From positions 2,976,001-3,040,000 of the forward strand of contig CAUWAG010000006.1 in assembly GCA_963556695.1 (NCBI GenBank): a stretch of 64,000 nt of DNA, read 5' to 3'. The notes below the pieces were generated by a model that saw only the letters and a list, made by a program, of their open reading frames with translations, ran no database searches and was not told the DNA's origin. Numbering within the stretch: the stretch's first letter is position 1; each line of letters opens with the position of its first letter. This stretch comes from Anthostomella pinea. Taxonomy: Eukaryota; Ascomycota; Sordariomycetes; Xylariales; Xylariaceae. This document shows, piece by piece, positions 22,791-34,909 of this stretch. The position numbers and the translations under genes were made by a program.

Positions 22791-23123
22791 AAAAGTGATG
22801 TGGGGCTGAACACTGTGCTTGTTAGAGGCAGTACTGTGACCGTCACGCCGGCCACCCGAGGACTGCGCAGAGCCAGTAGGAGCATTGGTGAGACGGGTCG
22901 CCCCCGAGTCGACCACGGCGTAGTTCGACCAGTGGTTGGACCCGAAGTTTGTCTTGGGCTCGTCCGTCTGCTGGTGAGCTTGGGGCATCACGGGAACCTG
23001 TGCTCCAACAGCATCACCAGTAACGTTACCTGATGATGTTGCAAGTCCCGAATACCCATGAGTAGGAAAAGGCCAGCTGCAAGACTGAGCTAGAGCTTCG
23101 CGGATAACAGCGTTGTCAGACAT

Positions 23124-24184
23124 GGCGGGTGAATTGTGCTTGGTGCTTGTGCTTTGGGAGAGGTTGGGTAGGGGAGTCGGTAGAGAGGTGAAGGAAAAAC
23201 GTGTGTGAAGAGAGAAGGGAAGGGACAAATTTAAAAAAAAAAGAAAATGGACATCAAGAGGTGTGAGCTTTCCAAATGTTTCCACGTATCATGCTCACCA
23301 GAGCGCCCCCGACGCCCACCAGGCTCGCGTGACAGGAGCTCTCACGGTCCCAGCCCCCTATGGTACTGGTTTAGCGCTTTCGAGTGAAGGTTCAACGAGA
23401 CGGTTGGGAGACAAACGACGCATTGCACCGCGTTGTTGTTACCGTACCTCGGTTAATCACCTTATCTGAGCGCGTTAAGTGGCTGGATGACAGGTATGGC
23501 GTATGCTAGATGCCGACTTTTCACATGGTGCCTAGACGTAAGTTGCAACATGTGGGCGGGAAACATGGAAAATCAAAACAGCTCACCTGTCTCAGCCTAT
23601 GATAACAAACGCGCCCATTTGATCAGCCGTGTTCTGCGGAACGGATCTTGTGGCTTCAGCCTTGTGCGCAGTTATCGGGTTTAGATTGGGTGTCTTCCTA
23701 GATCAACGCTGAGAAAGGAGTGGACTCACTTTCAAGGTTTCCGCCGTTGATCACCGCGGAGCACATGCGAGCCACTTGGAGGTGAATCTTCCCACATGCA
23801 CTACATGCTCCAAGCCGGTATCGCATCCCATGTGTAGGACAGGACAACCTGGACAAGTAAGTACGCGATCTCGTACGGGAGAGAAACTTCTCCAGCAGGT
23901 TGACGGTAGAAGGGGTATGATACTGAATTCCGAAGTCTATATACCAAGCCATAGCAGATGATTCTCTCGCATCTCTCAATGCAGCAGAGCATTGTCACAG
24001 CTCCCATGTGACGCCGTACGAACGCGGAAGAACAATTGCCACGCCGAACTTTTGGATATGACTGCCGAAAACCTTGGAGAGGACATTCCCGGATGTAGCG
24101 GAAATTTTGTAGCACAAACGCCATGATGAAAAGACTCGCCGCTGCTGCCACAGCCGCGCACTGCCGCATGAATGTGCCGTTGCT
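23124..24184. other. Intergenic, no gene recognised
   Basis: Upstream region of the coiled-coil gene and 3' flank of the ceramide synthase. The overlapping frames 23698-23979 and 23801-24169 (minus) have no domain or splice partner. Confidence 0.45.
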
Positions 24185-26004
24185 TCATTCCACTTGCTTC
24201 TCGCACCCAATGCGGCCGAGCAATTCCTTACGGTCGCTATGGCCGGGTAAGCTGACAGCTGAGGAAGAAGCACTCCTCTTGACGCCCGTTCGCCGCTCCC
24301 AACACTTCAGATCAATGGCGTCGACGCCTACCTCCTCCTCAACCGGTTGAGCCTCTTCCACTTCGAACTCTTCCTCAAACTCGTCTTCTTCCGCCTCATC
24401 GTCACTTCGAGGGTCATCAGCAACACCGCCCTTCAGCACCCGAATAACCACTCTGACGATCATGAAGAACCAAAAGATGGTGATGGCTTGAAGCGCCAGC
24501 AATGGATACAGGAATGCCCACACTACCGATTCGGAAAAGCACAGTGCGCCCTGTTGATCTTTAAAGGGCTCTAGGTAGTGACTCCATCCTTCGGGGAGGG
24601 GGGTAGGCCCCGTGAAGTTTGCGTGGCTTCCATGGAAACAGCCCATAGGCATGATCGCCGGTGCATCTGTGTAAATGCTCCAGCATGCCATGCCATAGAA
24701 CAAGTGGCGGGCGAAGAACCACGAGACGACGAAAAACCCGAACATGATGTCGCACGCGGTAGAATAACCCATGTATTTCAGGCATTTCGCAGGCTATTGT
24801 GTGATTAGTGGATGGTTATAATGACTTGTGCTTTTGTCGAGACTAGCGACTAACCGAAAAAAACAGGTCAACAATATCCATGAGGACCAAGATTAGATTG
24901 CCGATCCGGGTGTGGTTGTAGCAGTAACACGCAGAGATTAGCGTGATCGTGATGAAGTGATGACTGAGCATTTGCCAGTGGTCTTTCCGGCGTTCCTCAA
25001 TGTTGATCACAAGGACTTGTTGGAGCCAGAATGCCCACTGCGCCAGCATGTACCCTTTCATGATGCCGTCGAGTTCCCTGTTCGGCCAGTCCGTCCATAG
25101 CTCTTTCATGTTCAGAAAGTATGGCGACTTGCAGTAGATGTACTAAAGACCGATCAGCGTCTGTGGCATATATGGATTGGTCCATGATGCATGGCAACCG
25201 AAGCCAATTTAGGAGGTTTGGGCCATCGCATACCATGCCTAAGGTCCAGAACACGCTGTAGTAGATCAGTAGCCATGCTTGCTCCGAGAATCTCGTTATG
25301 TCCTTCCTCTTCGCTATCCCGCAATGCCTGGCTAGTGGCGCCAATATGTATTCCATGATCGCAGCGCGGAGTCCAGTGAAGAGCACAACGCAGAAGGAGA
25401 TGAAGTAGTAGTCATCGCCTCCAATCGCGTACTTGCCCGTCGCCGGGTTGTAGTACGAAAGAGTGAGGAATTTGGGAGTATGCTGGCGTGCCTTGGGAAT
25501 GAAGACATGGGCAAGAACAACCAAAGCGATGAGGTTGAAAGACAAGCCTGGATGAAGCCAATTGATTAGCCCTTGTTCAGACCACACTGGGGGAGCTGAC
25601 AGAAGTGCCCTGCCCGTTGCTGCCGTGGAACACGCCACTTTGTCGTAGTTCCGAACACATGGCAACGGGCAAGACAGGATGACTGCAGTAGTCACAGTAT
25701 GCCAGCAGTGTGTGGTAGACATACCTGCTTGGTTATCCAGTAGCCAGCGAGCCAGGTTCTTCATGGGCCCATCACCTTTCCTCTTGATTCTCCGGATCAG
25801 GACCTTCTTGTTGCTATTCTGCATGTATAGAGGGCCGTTCATAGAGCTAGAGCTACGCGATTGCACTGATGGCCTCCGTGTCGTACTAGGAGTTGTAGGG
25901 GTGTGTAGCCTGTCGATTTTGGGTCCCAGGGTGAGTGTGGTTTCGGTAGTTTCTGCCACGATCTCAGGATCTTTGTCGGGGGGATTGGTGGTTGGATCGG
26001 CCAT
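24185..26004 (-). CDS. lag1: Ceramide synthase (LAG1/TLC domain)
   Basis: Exons 25725-26004, 25234-25547, 24855-25142 and 24185-24793; 496 residues, phases consistent. A disordered Ser/Thr N-terminus and a basic stretch (KKVLIRRIKRKGDG) precede the first membrane segment (LSFNLIALVVLAHVF). The TLC core carries the Lag motif with its conserved His pair (MLSHHFITITLISACYCYN) and the acidic pair in VLMDIVDLFF; GYSTACDIMFGFFVVSWFFARH follows. The tail is cytosolic and acidic (DDEAEEDEFEEEFEVEE). Family members acylate sphingoid bases with fatty acyl-CoA in the ER membrane. Fungi usually have two or more paralogues; which one this is cannot be decided here. Confidence 0.95.
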
Positions 26005-27793
26005 GTTCGCGGTCGGAGTCGTCTCAGCTGGGGGTTCTGAAGGGCTTCCTTGGCGTCTGGGAGGTCAATTGACTCGGAAAACGACCAAGTTCAACGTACA
26101 CAAGGAGGAGATCGGGCGCGGTGTGGTACGGGGCAGGATGGGAGACTGCGAAATCAGTGATACACGGTAGCGAATGCTGGACCTCGATAGGAGCAGTAGT
26201 GGGTACTAGGTACTCGTTGTGGGCTGACATGGAGGGTCTCTAATAAGTTGCCAGACACGAAAGACTCGGGGAAAAGAATGTCTCTAGCAAGTCCCCAAGC
26301 AAGCGATCATGGGGGGACATTGACTAGTAGAAGTGTTTGGAGATAGGTGCGACGGGGAAAGGCAGAACGATTTTGAGGATGAGGTGAGGGTAGACGCCAA
26401 GGATGCGATTTACGGCCAAAATTGAGCGGTGAATAGCAAAAAAGGAGGGGAGTCCAGCGCAGGGGAGCCCTTGGGACGGGTCCCACGGAGAGCATGTACC
26501 CGGGGGTAAATATTGAGTGGAGAGCAAGTACTGAGCCACCAGAGCACGTGAGGTTATGGCTGTTCCGGACCTTGTCGGTACTTGCTGCGGATAGAAGTAC
26601 AGCCTCGCCCTCGGACGGTGCATGTACTTTAGGGGTCCATGCCACTACCGTAGGTACGAGGCAATTGGCTTTGGGCGTTGAGAAAGTTTAGAAACACGGG
26701 GGCTGGGGTGCACTAGATGTAAATCCATCGGCAATTTTATTAGTGGTGCATTCAACACTGATGATACTGTATCTCCTTCTTTCTGATTTCCGACTCGCAA
26801 TTGCAAGACTCTCATGGATAGTCAATCACCACTGCCGCCAAGATGCCCCAGATTCAACAATAACAGCTCTGGATCCAAGGGGCGTGCTCTGCCTCGCAGC
26901 GAGCACCCTTAATATCATGGATAATTAACTTACATGTTGTTCTTTCCCAAGAGACGTGGGTTTCAAGATGCTACCAAGCTCGCTGGCTCGGTTTCATCAA
27001 ACGTCTTCCCAACTTAGCTTCCCCTTCCCCGCTATCCATCGTGAGAGCTTCCTTCCACCTCCAGATTACTGCTCAAACCGGTGGTCAACATGCAGCATCA
27101 TACTATCTGATGCAGCTTCAACCAATAGGACGTGCCACCACTCCGAGCAACTGCATCTCCCCATGCCAGACTACATGTAGCGTAGCGAATGAAACTGCGC
27201 AGATCGTGCACAGCTTGAGTGTTCCCGTCTGACTTGCCTGGAAGCCCCCGTAGATCTCACTTTGCGTGTGGGGGATTCGATACTGCTGCTGCAGAGGCAC
27301 CACATATACGTTCATCACGTAAGTCTTGGATGACCCCTCTGCCACCTTGAAAACAAGTATACACGACTTTTAGCAGCAAGCAAGAAGCACATGCAAGCAA
27401 GCCTCCAGAATATTGAATTGCATGTGGAAACTTGAAAGCGCAATCCTATAAAGTCAAAGCTTTATTGTGGGAACGGAATACATAGACCAATCACGAACAA
27501 TTGAAATACATGCACTCAAGATGGCACGTGGAGCAGAAAGCACCTGGAAGCACGGGCCACTTCTGACGCCACCGTTCCTTCTGGATGACATACATTACAC
27601 TTTACCGTGACACCGAGACGTCGAGCACAGCCTTCCACTCTGGTCCCCGCGCTCCCCAACGACCTCTTGCCGCCGCCAACATCGTCCACGTCTTCCCTAC
27701 GACCTAATTCATCCATCTACGAATCCATCTTTGATCGAGCCAGAACGCATCGTCGTCGAGAATCGGGAATCACGAATTCGCGCGAAAGACGAG
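26005..27793. other. Intergenic between divergent genes
   Basis: Upstream of both the ceramide synthase (minus) and the BAX-inhibitor-like gene (plus). Only short conflicting frames; no RNA or repeat recognised. Confidence 0.5.
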
Positions 27794-28691
27794 ATGGCAG
27801 CCACCGCAAAGTACACGCCGGCGCCGACACAGGACCCTGATCAAGGCACCTGGTCGCAGGCACCGCCGTCCTACCAGGCCGAGTCGGCCAACGCTCCCAC
27901 GGGCATCTTCTCAGACGCGCCGCGCAGTAGCGAGGACAACATTCCCGATGATTTCAAGTTCGGCGGCTCTGTCGCCGAGGCCACAGTCGACATCCGCAAC
28001 CAGTTCATCCGCAAGGTCTACACCATCCTGACCGCGCAGCTGGTCGTCACCGCCGTCGTCAGCGGCCTCAGCTTCTGGAGCACCGACTACAAGGCCTGGA
28101 TACAGTCGCATCCCTCTCTGGTTTGGGTCTCGGTACGTTCTCCTCCACCAAACAAGTCTACATGATGTGTTTGTATGCTGACAGTGATACTCCCAACAGC
28201 TCCTCGGCTCCATCGTCTTCATGTGCCTTACGTACTGGAAGCGCAAGTCGTACCCGACCAACCTGCTCTTCCTCTCCGGCTTCACGGTCCTTGAGGCCTA
28301 CTCTATCTCCGTCATCGTCTCCTTCTACAAAACGCAGATCGTGCTGAACGCTGTGGTACTGACGGGCGGCATCTTCGTATTCCTGACGCTCTTCGCCTGC
28401 CAGACCAAATATGATTTTACATCATGGATGCCGTATCTTTTCGGCGCACTGTGGGGACTGGTGCTCTTCGGCTTCATGGCCGCCTTCATGCCCATGGGCA
28501 GCACGGGCGAGCTCATCTACGGTGGACTCGCCGCGTTGGTCTTCTCCGGCTACATCCTTGTCGACACGCAGCTCGTCCTGCGCAAGCACCACGTCGAGGA
28601 GGAGATCGCTGCCGCTATCAGCCTGTACCTCGACATTATCAACCTGTTCCTGGCCATCCTGCGCATCCTGAACAGCCAGAGTAACAACTAG
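27794..28691 (+). CDS. BAX inhibitor-1 / LFG family membrane protein
   Basis: Exons 27794-28132 and 28200-28691 (gtacgt..caacag), 276 residues. A Pro/Gln-rich cytosolic N-terminus (about 65 residues) leads to the family start of FIRKVYTILTAQLVVTAVVS. Further membrane segments include SIVFMCLTYW, NLLFLSGFTVLEAYSISVIV, VVLTGGIFVFLTLFACQTKY, LFGALWGLVLFGFMAAFMP, IYGGLAALVFSGYILVDTQL and the closing ISLYLDIINLFLAILRIL. The last contains the conserved Asp pair region that in bacterial homologues forms the Ca2+/pH sensor. Expected in ER, Golgi or vacuole membrane, affecting calcium homeostasis and stress survival. Start at 27794 (GAGATGGC) preferred; an in-frame upstream ATG lies at 27731. Confidence 0.95.
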
Positions 28692-30139
28692 GATGATGTT
28701 TAGTGCTACACCGATGTGTCACAGGTAGCAGAGAAGAGGAGTCCTTACATGACTGGGGTACCATTCATTACATACTCTCTGGATGACACAAAATGCATTC
28801 TTTGATGGGCCGCATACTGAGTTTCGGGCCTTGACTTCTCTTACATATCGTCTTTGGACTGGGTTATGCCAGGGGCATGCGAATTGGGAAAGGGATAACA
28901 TCTAGTCAGAGTTGTTTAGTTTTCAGAACCGTTATGAATGGGACAACTGTATCTGCCATCGGGTAAACGTGGCTAGATGTACATTCATATTGAGTGATAT
29001 GTGTTCGTCGCCATTAACAGTAGTCGTTTCTGCCGCGCTATTAAAGCTGTACATTCGTATTGAGTGATATGTGTTCGTCCCTGGGGAAGTCGTTTCTCCC
29101 GAGCCTCTGAAAGCCATATGCCAACACAGAAAATAAAAACGCGTCCAAACCAACGAAATCTCGCCCGTATCATCGGCATCACACCCGCATTTGTACACTT
29201 CCACGCCCTTCCTTCCCTTGTCCCATCACCAGGAAGTGTAGATACTTGACTCAGGTACCCACAGTAGACACGCAGCTCGAGCCCCGACAACTACCTATGA
29301 GTAACCCCAGTCAGATATTCTTGAGTGAGATCCTGCATTGGTTATCGAAGACGTCTACAAACAAACCTATGAGATTCCCTTTCAACCAGGAAAATGCTCG
29401 CCGAATTCTTCGTATGCGCGAAAGTGTCTGTTCGTCCTATCTGACTAGGGCGGCAAGTCAAAATCCATGCTTCCATCAGTACGATTTATTAGGATGGGTG
29501 CATCGTCCCTCGGCAACGAACTCTCCTCAGGAAAGGGGGTTCAAGGCTGCCTCGACTCAAATCTAGGCGTCTTGACGTGGCGAACTTGAACCAGCTACAT
29601 ACATCTCAAGTCTGCTTCGAGAAGGTCAATGAGGACATCAGTTCTCTATTTGAAATTTGCATTAGAAGGACACTAGTACTAGGAGAAGAAAGGGCGTAAA
29701 GTAGAAAAAGCCTTCGTAGTAGGGAGGTAGCTAAAGAGACATCAACTCTCGCAAAGATACACCATACAGTATGCGGGCTGACTGATCTGCCTTGTCCACC
29801 ACTACGTCGTTAAAAGGTTCACGTTGGTGCTTTGCCTCGTATGAAAAATCGGGAAGCCAAGTTCTTTCAGTCCATCATTGGTCGAAGGTCATCGACATAC
29901 CATACTTCTGGGGGGATATCAACTCCGGCTGGTTCTTATTCCTGACAAATCCATCAAGCCTTCCACTCCTCACGCGTCGAATAAGCCCATTAAGCTGTAT
30001 TGGTTTCACATGTGTCATTTCGGGTGGGCTCGAGCCGGAGACGTGAAGTTATCAAACACCCGACGCCACAGATTCGTACTTTTGTCTGGCCGCCCGTAGA
30101 CCAGAGGTAGAAGATAAAGAGTCGGTCAGACTCGAACAC
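28692..30139. other. Intergenic with a small tandem repeat
   Basis: No gene recognised between the BAX-inhibitor-like gene and the septin 3' end. A roughly 32-base unit starting tgtacattc and ending gtgttcgtc occurs at 28978-29009 and again at 29048-29079, with a related gtcgtttct tail after each copy (70-base period). Confidence 0.55.
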
Positions 30140-31743
30140 TTAGGCTTCGTGATCGCCGTTCGCTTCGGGTGATCCGGGGCCGGCGGCGGCGGCAGCATCT
30201 CGTTGCATACGAGCCTCTATCTCGCGAAGCTGGGATTCGCGGGCCAAGAGTTCCTGTCGCTTCTCGTTGATCTCGCGCTGGACCTTGACTTCGATCTCGC
30301 GAAGCTTCTCCTCCTCTCGGCGGAGCTGTTCCTCCTTTAGGCGCACGGACTGCGACGCCAGGTCTTCGGGGTTCATAGAAGAATCACTAAGCCGACCATT
30401 AGTATAGCAACGTGAAGAGGAAAACTGATACGTACACTCCAGCACCGCCCTCAACACTCTTACTAAGCTTTTCGGTACGGTAGTTCTCGTACAAGAAGTC
30501 GTGGGTGATCTCCTTTAGGTCCGCCAGATGGCTGTGCAGAAGCGCCGACCGAATGGCCAGGAAGTCGGAGTGACGAGGGTTGTCAACCTCGACAACACCC
30601 CAGGGGTATTGTCGAGCACGAACTTTACGACCACCGATTTCGAGAACATCTTCAGATCCGACGATGGCGAAGGGCATGAGGCCTCTCAGTTCGGCGTTCT
30701 CCTCGACAGTATCCTCGTCATCCTCCTCGATATCGTAAGGGAAGTTGTAGACGGGGATGCGGTAATGCTCGATATCCTCCATGACAAGTTTCTTCGACTC
30801 AGCCAGCTCCTGGGGTGTGAGAGAGTCGGCACGTCCGATCACGGGAATAACGTTGACACGGGGAGCAAGGCGCTTCATCAACTCGATGTCGAGTTCTCGG
30901 AGACTATCCATGTTGTCAGAGACGAAGGCAGGCATCACAAAAAGGGAGAACTAACCCATGACCAGTAGGAGTAATGAAGTACAGCATAGCATGTACTCGG
31001 TTGTCCCTGAATCTGGGGTTACGCTTGATACGCGACTCCTCGGCCAAGATGTCGTCATATTGTCTCTCGAGGTACCCAACGATCTCTGAGAAGCTGCACA
31101 GTCGAGGAGGTTAGCGCCCGCGAGAATTGGTTTCAGGTGTGGGTTGTAGCGTACCTTGCCTCGTTGTCGATTTGGTCGCCGAAACCCGGGGTGTCGACAA
31201 TGGTTAGGGAGATACGAGTGCCTTCCTCGTCCAATTCAAGCTCTGTCAAGCGCATCAGAGTGGGTTGATAGGCAGGGGAGCTCATGTACCATACCAACGG
31301 TGATGGGCTTGATCTTAACACCATCTTCGACATGGGCGACGCCAGCATCATCTGAGTCCTTGTGCTCCAACACGCTCTTGCTGCAGAGGGTGTTGACGAA
31401 GGTGGTTCTGCCTGTACAACACGACCATATCAATCAGCACCAATTCGGACCAGCGATATGCATTATGTACGGTATGTCGATGGTCTCGTGATCCGACAGT
31501 GGGATACACTGTATCGGGAGGGATGTACCTGTTCCTGATGCACCGCAGACCATCAAGCAGAATTGGATCCCCTTCTTCACGTTCTTCTTTCGGCGCATCA
31601 TCTTCTGTAACGCGTGACGACGGGTTAGCTGCTGCAACGAAGGTGTGCGCAGGGTTGTATTGGGTGTTGGCGGTGGGAATCGAGGCCGACGTCAGGCGAT
31701 TGGAGGTCAGTCGAGAAAGGGGACTCACGGCTGGAGACGACAT
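30140..31743 (-). CDS. aspA: Septin, Cdc11/AspA-type
   Basis: Seven exons: 31729-31743, 31529-31604, 31295-31411, 31155-31242, 30956-31093, 30436-30903, 30140-30386; 382 residues, all phases close. A short basic N-terminus (RRKKNVKKG, the phosphoinositide-binding type) precedes the GTPase domain with P-loop GASGTGRT, G3 DTPGFGDQ and G4 IGRAD. The septin-unique element follows (about RQYPWGVVEVDN ... LYENYRTEKLS), then a C-terminal coiled coil (LKEEQLRREEEKLREIEVKV). The KKGIQFCLMVCGASGTGRTT block and short N-terminus point to the Cdc11 group rather than Cdc3, Cdc10 or Cdc12; the subgroup is from memory. Works in hetero-oligomeric septin filaments at septa, tips and appressoria-like structures. 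Confidence 0.93.
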
Positions 31744-33304
31744 GTTAGGCTAAGGCTGGGTGTTTTCACAGGAGATAGAGAGCAAGCAATGGAAAGGAAT
31801 TGGAATAGCTTGACTGACGATTTGTTTTACCGTCACCGACGGAGGGAAACAAGCTGGATCGCGGAATGGGTATCTCGAAACGTATTGCGGAAAGGGGATC
31901 GCGAGTCTGTTCGTTGGTGAAGACCGGGAGATTTGGGAAAGGCGGTGGTCCACTGGTCGGGTGGGTGTTGACACGGGATGCAGCAAGCAATGCCCAGGCA
32001 ATTTCACCAGGGCAGCACAAAATACACCAGCAGGACGAGGGGCCGGGGAGCTCTAGGTGTCGGGGACAGGGGGTGAGAGGGTCGTGATGGGACCCGTGAA
32101 CCCCTAATTGGACTGGACCAGCCACTGACAGCCACTAATAACATTGAACAGCACAGTGCCAGGGCACCTGTGGCACCTGCCTACGTTTTGTTTCTAGAGG
32201 AAAGCACGGATCACCTCCAAACTGCAACGCCCTTCGTGCCTCCGCAACTTCGATGGACCGGCATTTCAGGGGTTCACCAACATGAAGGTTGCCGCAGCTA
32301 ATAAGATGGCTAGCGGTCCAGTCGCCTTCCGCTGTTCACTGTCGTTCTTTCATCAACAATCAGATTGAGGCCAGAGCGACAGTGGCAATTCTGAAATTCT
32401 AACTTCTGGCGGCGGGAGCTGCAGTTGAGCCGCGACACGCGACACAGAGACGGGTTTACGCCCTGTCAGGTGTCAACAGGAGTATAATACTCTGGATACA
32501 GATACATCAATGATGACAGCGGCCGCAGACAAGTAAATCGTCGGCAAGCGGATGAGGGTATGAAACGAGATGTTACTGTGTGTGACCTTCGAGTGATAGT
32601 CTCCGCCCGCGTGAACCTACATGTAGTCCAGTCAAAGCAAGTAGAGCAGTCAGTTTGGTGATGCTTTACAAAACGAAGACAACGAGGCTATCTTGAGGCA
32701 TTCGTTACGGTGAAATGAAACAAACGGGGCGGTTCTTTCTCGGCAACCTTGAACCTCCTCCCAGCTCCTTCCCAAGTCGTTGAGATGCACCTTGGGTGGC
32801 CCGTGCGCCCGCACATCTGAGCGCAGGTGGACTTGGAATTGACCACCAGCTTCCAAGGTCTCACGTGTACCTGGCAACACCGGCACATTCACGAGGAAGC
32901 AGCAAGCAAGCTGTTGACAGTGACTCCCCTCGCGCCGGCCGTAGAGTATACGCATTCGCTTTTATATATCCCCTCTCTGCCTTCAAGGTCCCGTCTTGTC
33001 CGGCTTCGTCATTCCATATCAGCCACACATTATAGCAGATTACAGCCGGCTCAACGCCTCATAGGTCCACCACGAGCCTAATAAGTTTATCAGCTCATAC
33101 ATAACGTCGCTCGCTCATACGCCGCCTGACTGTTCAACCATACATCACTACGAAATGATCTGGCACAGTCAATAACCTCGGGACTCTGTGATTCTCTCTG
33201 ATGCCCAGCATCCCCGCCCATTCGCTTTCGAGCAGACTGTCACTCCCGCGCTCCTCTCACTTGACACTCTACATCTCGCCACATACACGTCCTCTACCGC
33301 AGCC
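31744..33304. other. Intergenic between divergent genes
   Basis: Upstream of the septin (minus) and the PROPPIN (plus). No coding signal recognised. Confidence 0.5.
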
Positions 33305-34623
33305 ATGAACACGCGGCCGCCCATTGAGAACCCCAGCGAACACGCTGCGCTCTCTGTCGCCTTCAACAATGATGCGAGTCGGTTCACCGTCGGGCTGGAC
33401 TCCGGATTCTGCAGTAGGACGACCCTGCCCTCTCAGCTGCTGGCTCACTTATGGATACCGACTTACACGCCTTAGTATTCATGTCAGACACCTGCCAGAT
33501 TCAAACCGCCCGAGGTATGCTGGCCTACAACATCGTATGTTCTTATAATCTGACACGGGTGTACAGTCTTCAATGCCGGCCTCGCCGTCGTGCAGATGAT
33601 GGGTAATGCAAATTATTTAGCTCTTGTCGGCGGTGGCCGCTCGCCTAAGTTCCCCCAAAACAAGGTCATTATCTGGGACGACAGCAAAGGCAAAATAGCG
33701 TTTGAGATCGCCACCCTGACTTCTGTCCGAGGCGTTCAGATATCCAAGACACGTGTGGCAGTGGTTCTGCAGGACATGGTGCGCGTCTATGCCTTCGACA
33801 AGCCGCCGCGACCTCTTGCCAGATACGAAACTGCGGACAATATGTTGGGCTTGTGCTGTTTGACGGACGAGTATCTTGTGTTTCCTGGGAGGACGCCAGG
33901 CCAGGTCCAGGTCGTGCATCTAGCAACGGACAGTGTGAGCATAATACCGGCACACTCGTCAAGCCTGCGGGCTCTGCAACTGAGTCTGGACGGTGAATTG
34001 CTTGCCACCGCGAGCGAAAAGGTACCTGATTTTCATTTCTCCCCATTTCTTCATCCAACCACTTACAAGTCCAGGGCACGATTATCCGCATTTTCTCAAC
34101 GCGTAACGGCGCAAAACTCGCAGAGCGAAGGAGAGGTACAGAAAATGCCACCATCTACTCGCTACGGTTTAGTCCGTCGGGAAACATGCTCTCCTGCACA
34201 TCAGACAAGGGAAATTTACATATCTTTGACGTCCCCAATCCCCGCCGGTCACCATCACCGCCTCACCCACCAGAGGCCGCGAAAAACCCTGGTGATAAAA
34301 CCAACGCTGAAGCCTCAAACAAATGGGGGATCTTGAAAAATATCCCATTCGGTCCATTCTCGGACGTATACTCCTTCACCTCTGCCCCTTTCGAAACCGG
34401 CGACGAGCCTCTTCTTCCTACCGCCGTCCGGAGCACAGGGACCAGCCCTGTGTTAGGCACTAGTAGGCCAATGAAAGGAGTGGTTGGTTGGATCAACAAC
34501 CACAGTCTACTGGTCGTCGGTGCCGGCCAAGATGCGCGATGGGAAAAATTCGTGCTACGGCAAGGGGAAGACGGGCGATCAGTGGTCGTTCGCGAAGGTT
34601 GGAAACGATACCTAGGGAACTAG
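33305..34623 (+). CDS. hsv2: PROPPIN WD40 protein, Hsv2/Svp1-like
   Basis: Exons 33305-33413, 33476-33514, 33567-34021, 34075-34623; 383 residues. It begins MNTRPPI as Hsv2-type proteins do. Seven-bladed propeller landmarks: SVAFNNDASRFTVGLDSGF (blade 1), NYLALVGGGRSPKFPQNKVI, VIIWDDSKGKIAFEI, RALQLSLDGELLATASEKGT and IYSLRFSPSGNMLSCTSDKG. Family members bind PI3P and PI(3,5)P2 and act in autophagy, notably micro- or nucleus-selective forms. The lipid-binding [FL]RRG motif before TENATIYS reads ERRRG here, so the hydrophobic residue is replaced by Arg although both key arginines remain. A low-complexity PNPRRSPSPPHPPE loop follows HIFDV. The 39-base second exon is supported by phase and content. 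Confidence 0.92.
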
Positions 34624-34909
34624 GATTTGCTCGAGGTCCAATTTGAGAACGATCCAATGATGGAAGTCGTGGACAAGCCATTTCTGGCAGAAAGGCTGAG
34701 CCTGAATAGAGAGTCATGATGGTCTGGTCGGTCTGGGGTTGGTTGGGTATGGAGTCTTTGGAGTCCGGCCATGGCGTTCGTGGACGGGGGACACATTGAA
34801 TCACATGGGCAAATGACTCGGCATTTGGACATGATCCAACAAGGCCATATTACCAGCGTTAGCTTTTCTGGTGTTATTGTTTCACCAAGCGCTAGATGAG
34901 TATTAACAA

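Larger units (their letters stand above)
18115..23123 (-). pseudogene. Coiled-coil protein gene split by a DNA transposon
   Basis: Minus-strand pieces: start MSDNAVIREALAQ at 23123; a long coiled coil (22758-21712) with repeated ELKAKHAEEVK-type heptads; a further coiled-coil stretch (21694-21357, EVEARNKEPEAITKELG onward); then LHDRVRELEAEHEDFL to a Pro/acidic tail reaching 20592; and a C-terminal part at 18358-18115 (YNGEPEWDG ... SDSEWVGV, stop 18115). The last two are separated by the transposon at 18361-20589; removing it with one TA restores one frame (DYYNGEPEWDG). Further breaks exist: a frame change at the (CA)n tract near 22780, another near 21712, and TAG at 21357-21359. Each break lies by a possible acceptor AG, so short introns are not excluded. 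Family and function are unknown; a cytoskeletal or scaffold role is a guess from the coiled coils. Confidence 0.65.

Noticed and set aside
23698..24169. Overlapping minus frames between the coiled-coil gene and the ceramide synthase
   Set aside because: No homology signal or consistent splicing.
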